From positions 1-60,860 of the forward strand of contig JAFRBA010000057.1 of assembly GCA_017405115.1 (NCBI GenBank): a DNA stretch of 60,860 nt, read 5' to 3'. Within the stretch, counting starts at the first letter, position 1. Every line of letters starts with the position of its first letter. Positions 45,086-51,934 of the stretch are shown here, piece after piece. A program made the position numbers and the translations under genes. This stretch comes from Kiritimatiellia bacterium. Lineage in GTDB: Bacteria; Verrucomicrobiota; Kiritimatiellia; RFP12; UBA1067. Below the pieces are notes generated by a model. The model was given only the letters and a program-made list of their open reading frames with translations. It ran no database searches and was not told where the DNA came from.

Positions 45086-46315
45086 CTACACTGGCTTGGC
45101 GCGGGAGCCGATGGCGGCGTAGTAGAGAATGTAGGCGAGAAGACCCGTGAAGACGTAGCAGCTGGAGAGCAGGCCGAAGCGGTCCGTGACGACGCCGACG
45201 ACCGCGAGGAGCGCGCCGCCGGAGACGAGCGACATCGTGATGCCGGAGGCGACGGGCACGAGGCGTCCAAGCCCCTCCGTCGCCAGATTGAATATTCCGC
45301 CGAACATCACCGAGATGCCAAGACCGCAGAGCGTCATCAGGATAGCCGACACGGGGACCGCCGTGGACGTGAACGGAATCGCCACCTTGGCAAACGGCAC
45401 GTTTGCCGCCGCCACGAGAAGGACGATGCAGTAGATGGCGGCGGACGATATCATCGCCCGCGGAGAGACGCGGTTGCCGAGGATGCCCGCGCCGAAGCGC
45501 GCGACCATCATGAGGGCGCAGTAGGCGGACACCATCGCGCCGCCAACGACCGCGCCGGCGTACGCCGGAGTGCCCTCTGCCGTGAGGTAGAGGTTCACCA
45601 TGTTGCAGATTCCGCACTCGACCGGCTCGAACAGGAACATCGCGAGCGCCCCGAGGGCGAACCGGCGGTACTTGAACGCCGCAAGGACGTCGCGCCACGG
45701 CGACGGCGCATTCGGCTCGAGGTGCGGCTCCGGTATGTCGGCCCGCACGATCACGAAAAAGCCGAAGAGGAAAAACACGAGCGCGGCGATCTGCACCGGA
45801 AGCGCGTCCAGGACGTTCGCCTTGGCGACCTCGTTTCCGATGAGGAAGCCGAGGATCAGCGGCGAGCTCATCCCGCCGACGGAGTTGAACGTGCAGCCGT
45901 ACTGCACAAGGCGGTTGCCGCCGTTGCCGCCGCCGCCCAGCGTGTTCAGGAGCGGATTCGCAGTGACGTTCAGCATGCACATCGAAAGCCCCGCCACGAA
46001 CGCGCCCGCGACGTACACGCCGAACGAGGCGACGAAGCCGGCCAGAATCTGCAACGCCACGCCGAGAATGCCGACGGACACGGCCGCCAGCGACGTGAAG
46101 CGATATCCGCGACGCTTGAGGACCATCCCGCAGGGAAGCCCCATGAAGAGGTATGCGAGGAAGTTCGCCGAAGACCCGAACTGCGAAAGCGCGTTCGACG
46201 CGCCGAACTGCGCCTTCATCACCGCCGCAAGCGGCCCCGTGAACATGGTGACGAACCCCACCATGAACACCATGCCGAACATCACCGCAATCGTCAGCTT
46301 GTTTCCCTTTGCCAT
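45086..46315 (-). CDS. FucP-like sugar:H+ symporter (MFS)
   Basis: This 409-residue, 12-helix MFS permease is related to the FucP family. Landmarks are the NPLLNTLGGGGNGGNRLVQY and FNSVGGMSSPLI segments around helices 4-5 and a GLGISVMFGGIFNLA segment near helix 10. It would import a monosaccharide such as L-fucose or L-rhamnose for the operon enzymes. ATG 46315 is preferred since AAGGAGG sits 7 nt upstream. It is the last gene of the catabolic operon and is separated from the dehydratase by a 7-bp array. Confidence 0.8.
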   Translation of the reverse strand: MAKGNKLTIAVMFGMVFMVGFVTMFTGPLAAVMKAQFGASNALSQFGSSANFLAYLFMGLPCGMVLKRRGYRFTSLAAVSVGILGVALQILAGFVASFGVYVAGAFVAGLSMCMLNVTANPLLNTLGGGGNGGNRLVQYGCTFNSVGGMSSPLILGFLIGNEVAKANVLDALPVQIAALVFFLFGFFVIVRADIPEPHLEPNAPSPWRDVLAAFKYRRFALGALAMFLFEPVECGICNMVNLYLTAEGTPAYAGAVVGGAMVSAYCALMMVARFGAGILGNRVSPRAMISSAAIYCIVLLVAAANVPFAKVAIPFTSTAVPVSAILMTLCGLGISVMFGGIFNLATEGLGRLVPVASGITMSLVSGGALLAVVGVVTDRFGLLSSCYVFTGLLAYILYYAAIGSRAKPV

Positions 46316-46335
46316 CAACCAACCTCCTTGCCTCT

Positions 46336-46384
46336 ACCCACTAGCCACTAAGCACTAGCCACTAGCCACTAAGCACTAATAACT
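46336..46384 (-). repeat. 7-bp tandem repeat array (TTAGTGG-type), seven units
   Basis: Units (forward ACCCACT, AGCCACT, AAGCACT, AGCCACT, AGCCACT, AAGCACT, AATAACT) fill the dehydratase-permease gap. The dehydratase TAG stop (46376-46378) is inside the array, and the permease Shine-Dalgarno starts 6 nt beyond it. It is the same family as 8212-8260. Confidence 0.9.
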
Positions 46385-47518
46385 ATCACACCTATAGAAC
46401 TCGATCGCCTCGTCGGAGACCTCGATGCCGAGACCGGGCTTTGTCGGAACGTCGGCATAGCCGTTGACAGCGGGAATGTCGTCCGGCACGAGGTCGTGGC
46501 GTATCGGCGTGTCCTGCTCGCAGTATTCGAGGAGCTCCGCGTTCGGGATGGACGCGATGATCTGCAGCGACGCCGCCTCGACGATGCCGGAGCTCCAGCA
46601 GTGCGGCACCACGTTGATGGCGTTCACCTCGGCGTAGGACGCGATGCGCACCGCCTCGGTGATGCCGCCGCAGCGCGTGATGTCCGGCTGGATGAATCCG
46701 AGCTTGCAGTAGTCGATCAGCTGCTTGAAGCCGAAGCGCGTCGTCTCGTTCTCGCCGCAGACGATGCGCACCGATGTCGATTCCTGCAAGCGCTTGTAGC
46801 CGAGGTAGTCGTGCGGCCAAAGCGCCTCCTCGACGGCGTAGGGGTTGTACTTCTCTATCGCCTTCACGAGCTGGATGCGGCTGGCGACGTCGATGGTCAC
46901 CTTGTCGGACGGGATGTACCCGATGTCGAAGATGAGGTCGATGTCGTCTCCGACCGCCTCGCGCGCCGCCTTGACGAGCTTCACTTCGGTGTTGAGGTCC
47001 TGCTCAAAGCCGCCCCAGCCGAGCTTGATGGCCGTATACCCCTTCTCCTTCCACTTGAGCGCCTCTTCCTTCGCCTCTGTCTCTGAGTAGGGCATGAGAA
47101 CGGACGCATAGCAGCGCACCTTGTCGCGGTACTTGCCGCCCAAGAGCTGCCAGATGGGCTTGCCCAGCGCCTTGCCGAGGATGTCCCAGATCGCGATGTC
47201 GATGCCGCTCATCGCCTGGATCGCCGCGCCGTGGTTGCCGTAGAAGTTGCAGTGCAGGTACATGTCGTCCCAGATCTTCCTGTAGTCGAACGGATCGCGT
47301 CCGACGACGACGTTGGCAAGGCCCTGGCACGTGCGGTGCGAGACTGGCGATTCGATGATGGACTTGATGACCCACGGCGCGGAGTCCACCTCGCCGTAGC
47401 CGACTATCCCCTCGTCGGTCGTCACGCGAACTATGATGCCGTCCTGCGCGCTGTCGTTGATCTCCTTGATCTCACCCTTCTGGCGGACGGGGATTGCCTC
47501 GACTTTTACGATTTTCAT
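46376..47518 (-). CDS. enolase-superfamily sugar-acid dehydratase
   Basis: This 380-residue mandelate-racemase/enolase superfamily protein dehydrates an aldonate to a 2-keto-3-deoxy acid. Metal ligands are expected at Asp198 (IFDIG), Glu229 or Glu230 (VEEALWP) and Glu256 (VCGENE), and the general acid/base at His306 (VVPHCWSSG) with Asp279 (QPDITRCGG). The N-terminal barrel lysine motif is K-L-G (Lys165) instead of the K-x-K of mandelate racemase, as in some rhamnonate-dehydratase-like groups. Together with the aldolase and FucP-like permease it suggests L-fuconate or L-rhamnonate breakdown. The Shine-Dalgarno is AAAGGA. Confidence 0.8.
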   Translation of the reverse strand: MKIVKVEAIPVRQKGEIKEINDSAQDGIIVRVTTDEGIVGYGEVDSAPWVIKSIIESPVSHRTCQGLANVVVGRDPFDYRKIWDDMYLHCNFYGNHGAAIQAMSGIDIAIWDILGKALGKPIWQLLGGKYRDKVRCYASVLMPYSETEAKEEALKWKEKGYTAIKLGWGGFEQDLNTEVKLVKAAREAVGDDIDLIFDIGYIPSDKVTIDVASRIQLVKAIEKYNPYAVEEALWPHDYLGYKRLQESTSVRIVCGENETTRFGFKQLIDYCKLGFIQPDITRCGGITEAVRIASYAEVNAINVVPHCWSSGIVEAASLQIIASIPNAELLEYCEQDTPIRHDLVPDDIPAVNGYADVPTKPGLGIEVSDEAIEFYRCDSY

Positions 47519-47531
47519 GGTTAGTCCTTTA

Positions 47532-47969
47532 TTAGGTTTGAGAGGTTTGAGGGGTTTGAGACGTTTGAGGAGTTTGAGGCGGTTTGTAACGCTCGCCTGT
47601 AATGGTAGAAGATTTGAGGGATTGAATAAATTTGTAGATTAGATACGCACAGTGACGTGCTTGTTCTGAAACCTCTAAGACCTGCTCTTCTGAGACATAT
47701 CCAGCGTCTATCGCAGTGTACAACTGCGACACAACCTCTCCGGCCGACCCCTTGGCAATCCAGAGGAACTTCTCGAATTCTTTGTTGCCATTGCGTTCAA
47801 AGCCCTCCGCGATATTGCTGCCAACACTAACCGCAGCACGCCGAATTTGATCTCTCAACCCAAAATCCCTTGCAAAATCACCAGCAGAAGTTAGACAGTA
47901 CACCATGCAGGCAAGTTTACGTGCCTCTTGCCATGCTATGATATCTTCAAACCTCTTTATCGTTGCCAT
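47532..47969 (-). CDS. four-helix-bundle protein (S23/IVP family) with repeat-encoded tail
   Basis: This 145-residue protein belongs to the four-helix-bundle family first known from 23S rRNA intervening sequences and related to the Avd accessory protein of retroelements. Family signatures are FEDIIAWQEARKLA, LRDQIRRAAVSVGSNIAEGF and FLWIAKGSAGEV. Family members bind nucleic acid or partner proteins; the role here is unknown. The last ~16 residues (QTPQTSQTPQTSQT) are entirely encoded by the 9-bp repeat at 47536-47580. The gene is flanked on both sides by arrays of that repeat and interrupts an otherwise metabolic operon, suggesting it moves or evolves with them. Confidence 0.85.
   Translation of the reverse strand: MATIKRFEDIIAWQEARKLACMVYCLTSAGDFARDFGLRDQIRRAAVSVGSNIAEGFERNGNKEFEKFLWIAKGSAGEVVSQLYTAIDAGYVSEEQVLEVSEQARHCAYLIYKFIQSLKSSTITGERYKPPQTPQTSQTPQTSQT
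47536..47580. repeat. 9-bp tandem repeat, five units, forming a gene's 3' end
   Basis: GTTTGAGAG, GTTTGAGGG, GTTTGAGAC, GTTTGAGGA, GTTTGAGGC: read on the minus strand these give the Gln-Thr-Ser/Pro tail of the four-helix-bundle protein. The TAA stop follows at once. Confidence 0.9.
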
Positions 47970-47977
47970 ACCATCAA

Positions 47978-48075
47978 CCTCTCAAACTTCTCAAACCTTT
48001 CAAACCTCTCAAACTGTTTCTTTGTTGCCATACCATCAACCTCTCAAACCTCTCAAACTTCTCAAACCTCTCAAA
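47978..48075. repeat. two blocks of 9-bp repeat (CCTCTCAAA), four units each, with a 26-bp direct repeat
   Basis: Blocks at 47978-48013 and 48040-48075 run opposite to the array at 47536. A 26-bp sequence (47962-47987) recurs exactly at 48024-48049, 62 bp away, and carries a second copy of the gene-start region. The TGA stop of the dehydrogenase gene (48071) is part of the outermost repeat unit. Confidence 0.9.
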
Positions 48076-49099
48076 CTTTGATCACTGCCTTGATCAGCCC
48101 GTCGGGATGGCGGTCGACGAGGTCTATCGCCTTGGGCAGCTCCTCGAATCCGAAACGGTGAGTCACCATGTCGGCGTTGTTGAACCTGCCGCCTGCAATG
48201 AGGTCCATGAGCGGAACCCAGGCAAGCTCGTTGTTGGTTCCTCCTCGGATCGTCAGCTGGCGGAATATGACGTCATCAACCGGCAGCGCCATCTTCTCGC
48301 CCGACGGCGGCAGTCCGTACAGATGGACGACTCCGCCTGCTGCGCACAGCCTGAGCGCGTTGTCGAAAGTCGCCGCCGCGCCTGCAGCGTCAATGGAGAG
48401 GTCGACGCCGAGACCGCCGGTCTCCTCGCGGACGACTTCGGCTAGGTCCCGCTCCTTGACGTTCACGACCACGTCGGCGCCGAAGCGTCTGGCGTCGTCA
48501 AGGCGCGACAGATTCCGTCCGGCGGCGATCACCTTCTTCGCCCCGAAACACTTCACCGCCTGTATGAACGAAAGCCCCGCGACTCCAACGCCCTGCACCA
48601 GAACAGTCGCGCCCATCTGCGGGGGATTCCTGTAGATCCTGCCAAACGGGCATATCGACGCCTCCAGTATCGCGCCCTGCTCGTCCGTCATCGCGTCCGG
48701 CATCTTGCGGCAGCAGTTGTCCGGCACGGCAACGTACTCCGCGTATCCGCCGTCGAACGGGGGGAACCCGATTTCGCCGGCCTCGGGGCAGAGATGCTTG
48801 TTGCCTGTCCTGCACTTGACGCAGATCCCGCAACCGACGGAAGTCTCGACGACGACGCGGTCGCCGACGCCGACGCCCTTCGCACCGTCACCGAGCTCCA
48901 CGACTTCGCCGCAGATCTCATGGCACAGGACGCCGGGCGGATTCCACGCGCCGAATCGCCCGCGAATGATCGACACGTCCGTAGAGCAGATGCCCGCAGC
49001 ACGCACCTTCAGGACGACCCAACCTGGCTTCGCCACCGGATCGGGATATCCCGCCTCCAGGCGGATGTTGTCCGTTCCCTCCCAAACCCATGCCTTCAT
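48071..49099 (-). CDS. zinc-dependent alcohol/polyol dehydrogenase
   Basis: This 342-residue medium-chain dehydrogenase has a catalytic zinc site (AGICSTD and CHEICGEVVE), structural zinc cysteines (VGCGICVKCRTGNKHLC) and a Rossmann fold with VQGVGVAGLSFIQ. It would oxidise a sugar, polyol or 2-keto-3-deoxy acid with NAD(P)+. In this operon it probably oxidises the imported sugar or the dehydratase product. ATG 49099 overlaps the M24 gene stop (ATGA). The final codons and stop run into the 9-bp repeat. Confidence 0.8.
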   Translation of the reverse strand: MKAWVWEGTDNIRLEAGYPDPVAKPGWVVLKVRAAGICSTDVSIIRGRFGAWNPPGVLCHEICGEVVELGDGAKGVGVGDRVVVETSVGCGICVKCRTGNKHLCPEAGEIGFPPFDGGYAEYVAVPDNCCRKMPDAMTDEQGAILEASICPFGRIYRNPPQMGATVLVQGVGVAGLSFIQAVKCFGAKKVIAAGRNLSRLDDARRFGADVVVNVKERDLAEVVREETGGLGVDLSIDAAGAAATFDNALRLCAAGGVVHLYGLPPSGEKMALPVDDVIFRQLTIRGGTNNELAWVPLMDLIAGGRFNNADMVTHRFGFEELPKAIDLVDRHPDGLIKAVIKV

Positions 49100-49773
49100 A
49101 ACACAAAGAACTCCATTTCACGTGGATAGTCAAAAAGGTTCGCAAGCCCATCGGCGCCGACAAGGTAGTCGTTCTCGACGCGGATGCCGAAATCCCCTTC
49201 GAAATACAGACCTGGTTCCAACGTGCAGACGACGCCGACGTCAAGGCGTGACCGGTCGCCAAGCTCAAACGCGGGCTTCATGTACGGCTTCTGCCCGACC
49301 AGGTGCCCGACATGGTGCGGCATCTTCCCGCCAAGGCCGCGAGCAGCCAAGAACGCCTCCACCTCCCTCTTCACGTCTTCGCAGCAGACTCCGGCGCGGA
49401 CAATCCCCTCGCCGAGCCTCTGGCATGCCAAGACCGTCTCGTACGCATCGCGCTGCCGCGCCGAAGGCTCGCCAAAGAAAAACGTGCGGCACGTGTCGCT
49501 CCACGTCTCTCCACGGCGGACGGACAGGTCGAGTATGAAGGCGTCGCCTGTCTGGAACGCGTAGTCTGTCGGCGGGCCTTCAATCGCACCAGAACGCGCC
49601 CCTCCGACGAAATCGCCGATGAACTCGTGCATCTCCGCTCCGCAGACCGCGTCGACCGCATCGCGCACGACCGCGAAGGCGTCCTTCTCGGTCATGCCGA
49701 CGCGCAGGTTCGCGCGCAACGCATCGTATGCCGCACGGTTCGCCTCAAGCGCCCTTTTCACCTCATCAACCAT
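49096..49773 (-). CDS. M24-family (Xaa-Pro aminopeptidase-like) protein
   Basis: This 225-residue pita-bread-fold protein has metal ligands in FILDLSV, FFFGEPS, HHVGHLVG, CTLEPGLYFEG and GIRVENDYLV. M24 proteins are metallopeptidases or creatinase-like C-N hydrolases; the small size means the N-terminal domain is missing. A peptidase in a sugar-acid operon is unexpected. ATG 49773 is the true start because everything upstream is pure 7-bp repeat; an in-frame ATG within the array would only add MRVESWELG. Confidence 0.75.
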   Translation of the reverse strand: MVDEVKRALEANRAAYDALRANLRVGMTEKDAFAVVRDAVDAVCGAEMHEFIGDFVGGARSGAIEGPPTDYAFQTGDAFILDLSVRRGETWSDTCRTFFFGEPSARQRDAYETVLACQRLGEGIVRAGVCCEDVKREVEAFLAARGLGGKMPHHVGHLVGQKPYMKPAFELGDRSRLDVGVVCTLEPGLYFEGDFGIRVENDYLVGADGLANLFDYPREMEFFVL

Positions 49774-49857
49774 GCCCAACTCCCAACTCTCAACTCTCAA
49801 CTCCTAACTCTCAACTCTCAACCCCCAACTCTTAACTCCCAACTCTTAACCCCCAAC
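49774..49857 (-). repeat. 7-bp tandem repeat array (GTTGAGA/GTTAAGA), twelve units
   Basis: Twelve uninterrupted 7-bp units run from the base next to the M24 ATG to past the TAA stop of the aldolase gene (49846-49848). The intergenic region consists of nothing else. Units vary at positions 4-7 (GTTGAGA, GTTAAGA, GTTGGGA, GTTAGGA, GTTGGGG), supplying TGA, TAA and TAG in different frames. Confidence 0.95.
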
Positions 49858-50622
49858 ACCCCTCGCCTTCTCCATCATCGCGTGGAATCCGAGCATCATC
49901 GCGCTCGTGTCGTTCTTGATCGCCATGAACTGCACTCCGCGGCGTTTCCACAGGTCGAAGTCGCATTCGGTGTAGCATCCGAGGAGGATGCCCTTGGCCC
50001 TGACCTTGCGGCAGCACTCGTCCAGCGTAGACACGACCTCCGGGTCGTGGAACTGTCCGGGCTTCTTCATCGACATGGTGAAGTCGTATGGTCCCACGAT
50101 GACGGCGTCGATGCCCGGCACCTCGAGGATCTCGTCGAGGTTGCGCGCCGCCTCGATGTGCTCAAGCTGAATCATGACGAGCGGCTCGTGCGCAGACTTC
50201 TCCAGGTATTCCGCGGCATCGCCGGCGCCATAGTCAAGCCCGCGTCGAGGCCCGAAGCCGCGGCTGCCGCCGTTGGTCGGATAGCGGCAGGCGTCCACCG
50301 CTCGCGCCGCGTCCTCGGCCGTCAGCACCATCGGTATGATGACGCCGGCCGGCGCGAAGTCTATGATGCGCTTTATCTCCGTGTGGTCGCAGTTTGGAAC
50401 GCGGTAGAGGCTCGCCACGCCCGTCCCCTTCACGGCCATCAGGTGGAGCATGGCTGTCTCGCGGCCGAACTCGCCGTGTTCGCCGTCCAGCCAGACGAAG
50501 TCCAGGCCGGACGAGCATGCGAGTTCCGTCACCGCCGGGTCGGTGAACGTTATCGCCGCGCCGAGCGGCATCTCGCCATTGCGGATCTTTCCAAGAAACA
50601 CCTCCAGACCGTTGATCTCCAT
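49846..50622 (-). CDS. HpcH/HpaI-type 2-keto-3-deoxy sugar-acid aldolase
   Basis: This 258-residue class II aldolase is similar to YfaU and HpaI, cleaving a 2-keto-3-deoxy acid to pyruvate and an aldehyde (lactaldehyde for deoxysugars). Family motifs are FVWLDGEHGEF, YRVPNCDHTEIKRIIDFA, RGFGPRRG, IQLEHIEAARN (metal Glu) and VIVGPYDFTMSM (metal Asp). The ATG at 50622 is two bases after the regulator stop, with AGGAAAGG upstream. The last residues (VGG) are encoded by the 7-bp repeat. It should be the last enzyme of the deoxysugar route. Confidence 0.85.
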   Translation of the reverse strand: MEINGLEVFLGKIRNGEMPLGAAITFTDPAVTELACSSGLDFVWLDGEHGEFGRETAMLHLMAVKGTGVASLYRVPNCDHTEIKRIIDFAPAGVIIPMVLTAEDAARAVDACRYPTNGGSRGFGPRRGLDYGAGDAAEYLEKSAHEPLVMIQLEHIEAARNLDEILEVPGIDAVIVGPYDFTMSMKKPGQFHDPEVVSTLDECCRKVRAKGILLGCYTECDFDLWKRRGVQFMAIKNDTSAMMLGFHAMMEKARGVGG

Positions 50623-50624
50623 GT

Positions 50625-51836
50625 TCAGCCGCCTTTCCTGCTGTGGTTCCGATATTCTCCCATCGAGACGCCCACGCGTCTCATGAACACCTTGCCGAGG
50701 TACGATTCCGTGCGATATCCGCACATCTTGCATATCGTGCCGATCGAGTGCCCGCTGTAGGCCAGCAAGTGCTTTGCTCGCCTTATGCGCGCAAGTATGA
50801 TGTCGTCCCGGACGGACACTCCCTTGAACTGGCGGTAGCGGAGGTCGAGCAGACGCCTCGATATCTTGAGCTCGTCCGCAATCGCGTTGGAGTCCAGCCC
50901 CTGGCATGCGCGGCGGGCGATGATCTCCTCCGCACGGCGCACCATCATGCCGGCGGGCGAGCTCGGAGCCGTGGACATGCGGCTCGTGACCGTCGGATTC
51001 CCCGTGACAACCATGCGCCTGCCGCACTCGCTCCCGCCCATCAGCCGCGCCAGCTCCTTCGCCGCGAGATAGCCCATCTCCTCGAAGTCCGGATGTATGC
51101 TGCTGAGGGTCGGCCGCGTGTGGACGCAGAACACGGGATCGTCGTCCACCCCCAGGACCGAAAAGTCGTCCGGCACCCGCAGCCCGCCGCGCATGCAGGT
51201 CTTCATGACAAAGTCGGCTGTGCAGTCGTTCGCGGCGAATATCGCCGCGGGCCTGGGAAGCGCGGCCAGCCACGCCAGCAGGCCGTCGGACTCCGACATT
51301 GCGTCGCCATTGAACATCCGCACGTTGTGCATGCCGTTCCTCCGCAGTTCGCGCGCGAAGAACGCCCCCCGGTTCCGCGACCAGACACAGCCCCGATATG
51401 CGCCGACGAATCCATACGAGGCATACCGCCCCGAGTTCATCATCGTCTGCGCCGCCAGCTTGCCGATCCTCTCCGAGTCGACGTTAAGAAAGGAGAACTT
51501 GCGTGGCAGACGGCCCTTCAGCTCCTCGACGGGCCAGTCCAAGCCGACCATCGGCGTCTTGCGCTCACTGCAGGCATCCAGGCATGCCGCAGGTATGTAG
51601 GCGTCGCTGCGGGCCACCTCGATGCTGCCTATCGACCCGCAGATCACACCGGACGCCCCCTTCGACATGAACTCGCAGAACTGCCCGACGGCCAGTACGT
51701 CCCTGACGATCCGCAGTTCCCAGTCGGCCCTGCTCTCGCGCAGGTAACGCATGATGCCGTTGTACTTGTCTATGCCGTCCTGGTAGGCGAACGGCAACGC
51801 AACGACCACAACCGGAATCTGTCCTGGCTTCCTCAT
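50625..51836 (-). CDS. XylR-type regulator (LacI-like sensor, AraC DNA-binding domain)
   Basis: In this 403-residue protein, residues about 5-280 form a LacI-type periplasmic-binding sensor (VVVALPFAYQDGIDKYNGIM; FAANDCTADFVMK; LGVDDDPVF). Residues about 295-398 form an AraC helix-turn-helix domain (LKISRRLLDLRYRQF; YSGHSIGTICKMCGY; FMRRVGVSMGEYR). This combination is common in PVC and Bacteroidota-type carbohydrate loci. It heads the catabolic operon and likely senses the deoxysugar. The promoter lies 7 nt before the ATG, giving a leaderless transcript. Confidence 0.85.
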   Translation of the reverse strand: MRKPGQIPVVVVALPFAYQDGIDKYNGIMRYLRESRADWELRIVRDVLAVGQFCEFMSKGASGVICGSIGSIEVARSDAYIPAACLDACSERKTPMVGLDWPVEELKGRLPRKFSFLNVDSERIGKLAAQTMMNSGRYASYGFVGAYRGCVWSRNRGAFFARELRRNGMHNVRMFNGDAMSESDGLLAWLAALPRPAAIFAANDCTADFVMKTCMRGGLRVPDDFSVLGVDDDPVFCVHTRPTLSSIHPDFEEMGYLAAKELARLMGGSECGRRMVVTGNPTVTSRMSTAPSSPAGMMVRRAEEIIARRACQGLDSNAIADELKISRRLLDLRYRQFKGVSVRDDIILARIRRAKHLLAYSGHSIGTICKMCGYRTESYLGKVFMRRVGVSMGEYRNHSRKGG

Positions 51837-51843
51837 CGAACGT

Positions 51844-51852
51844 ATTATACAT
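51844..51852 (-). promoter_or_regulatory. leaderless promoter (TATAAT) of the catabolic operon
   Basis: TATAAT at 51844-51849 on the minus strand (ATG precedes it) is 7 nt from the regulator ATG at 51836. An upstream ATGCAATAATCATG palindrome-like stretch could be an operator. Confidence 0.45.
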
Positions 51853-51934
51853 GATTATTGCATAACAACTCGGCAATATGTAATATCACAATCCGGCAAC
51901 ACCTCGCTAGAACCTGAGAAATTGAAGTTGGCGC

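Noticed and set aside
47532..47969. Diversity-generating retroelement because of the Avd-like four-helix protein
   Set aside because: No reverse transcriptase, template repeat or variable repeat pair with adenine-specific differences is seen in the window.
47536..48075. CRISPR array
   Set aside because: Units are 7-9 bp and directly adjacent with no unique spacers, and no cas genes are present.
51000..51273. A longer aldolase start far upstream of 50622
   Set aside because: The extra sequence overlaps the XylR-type regulator in another frame, while the ATG at 50622 begins the family homology.
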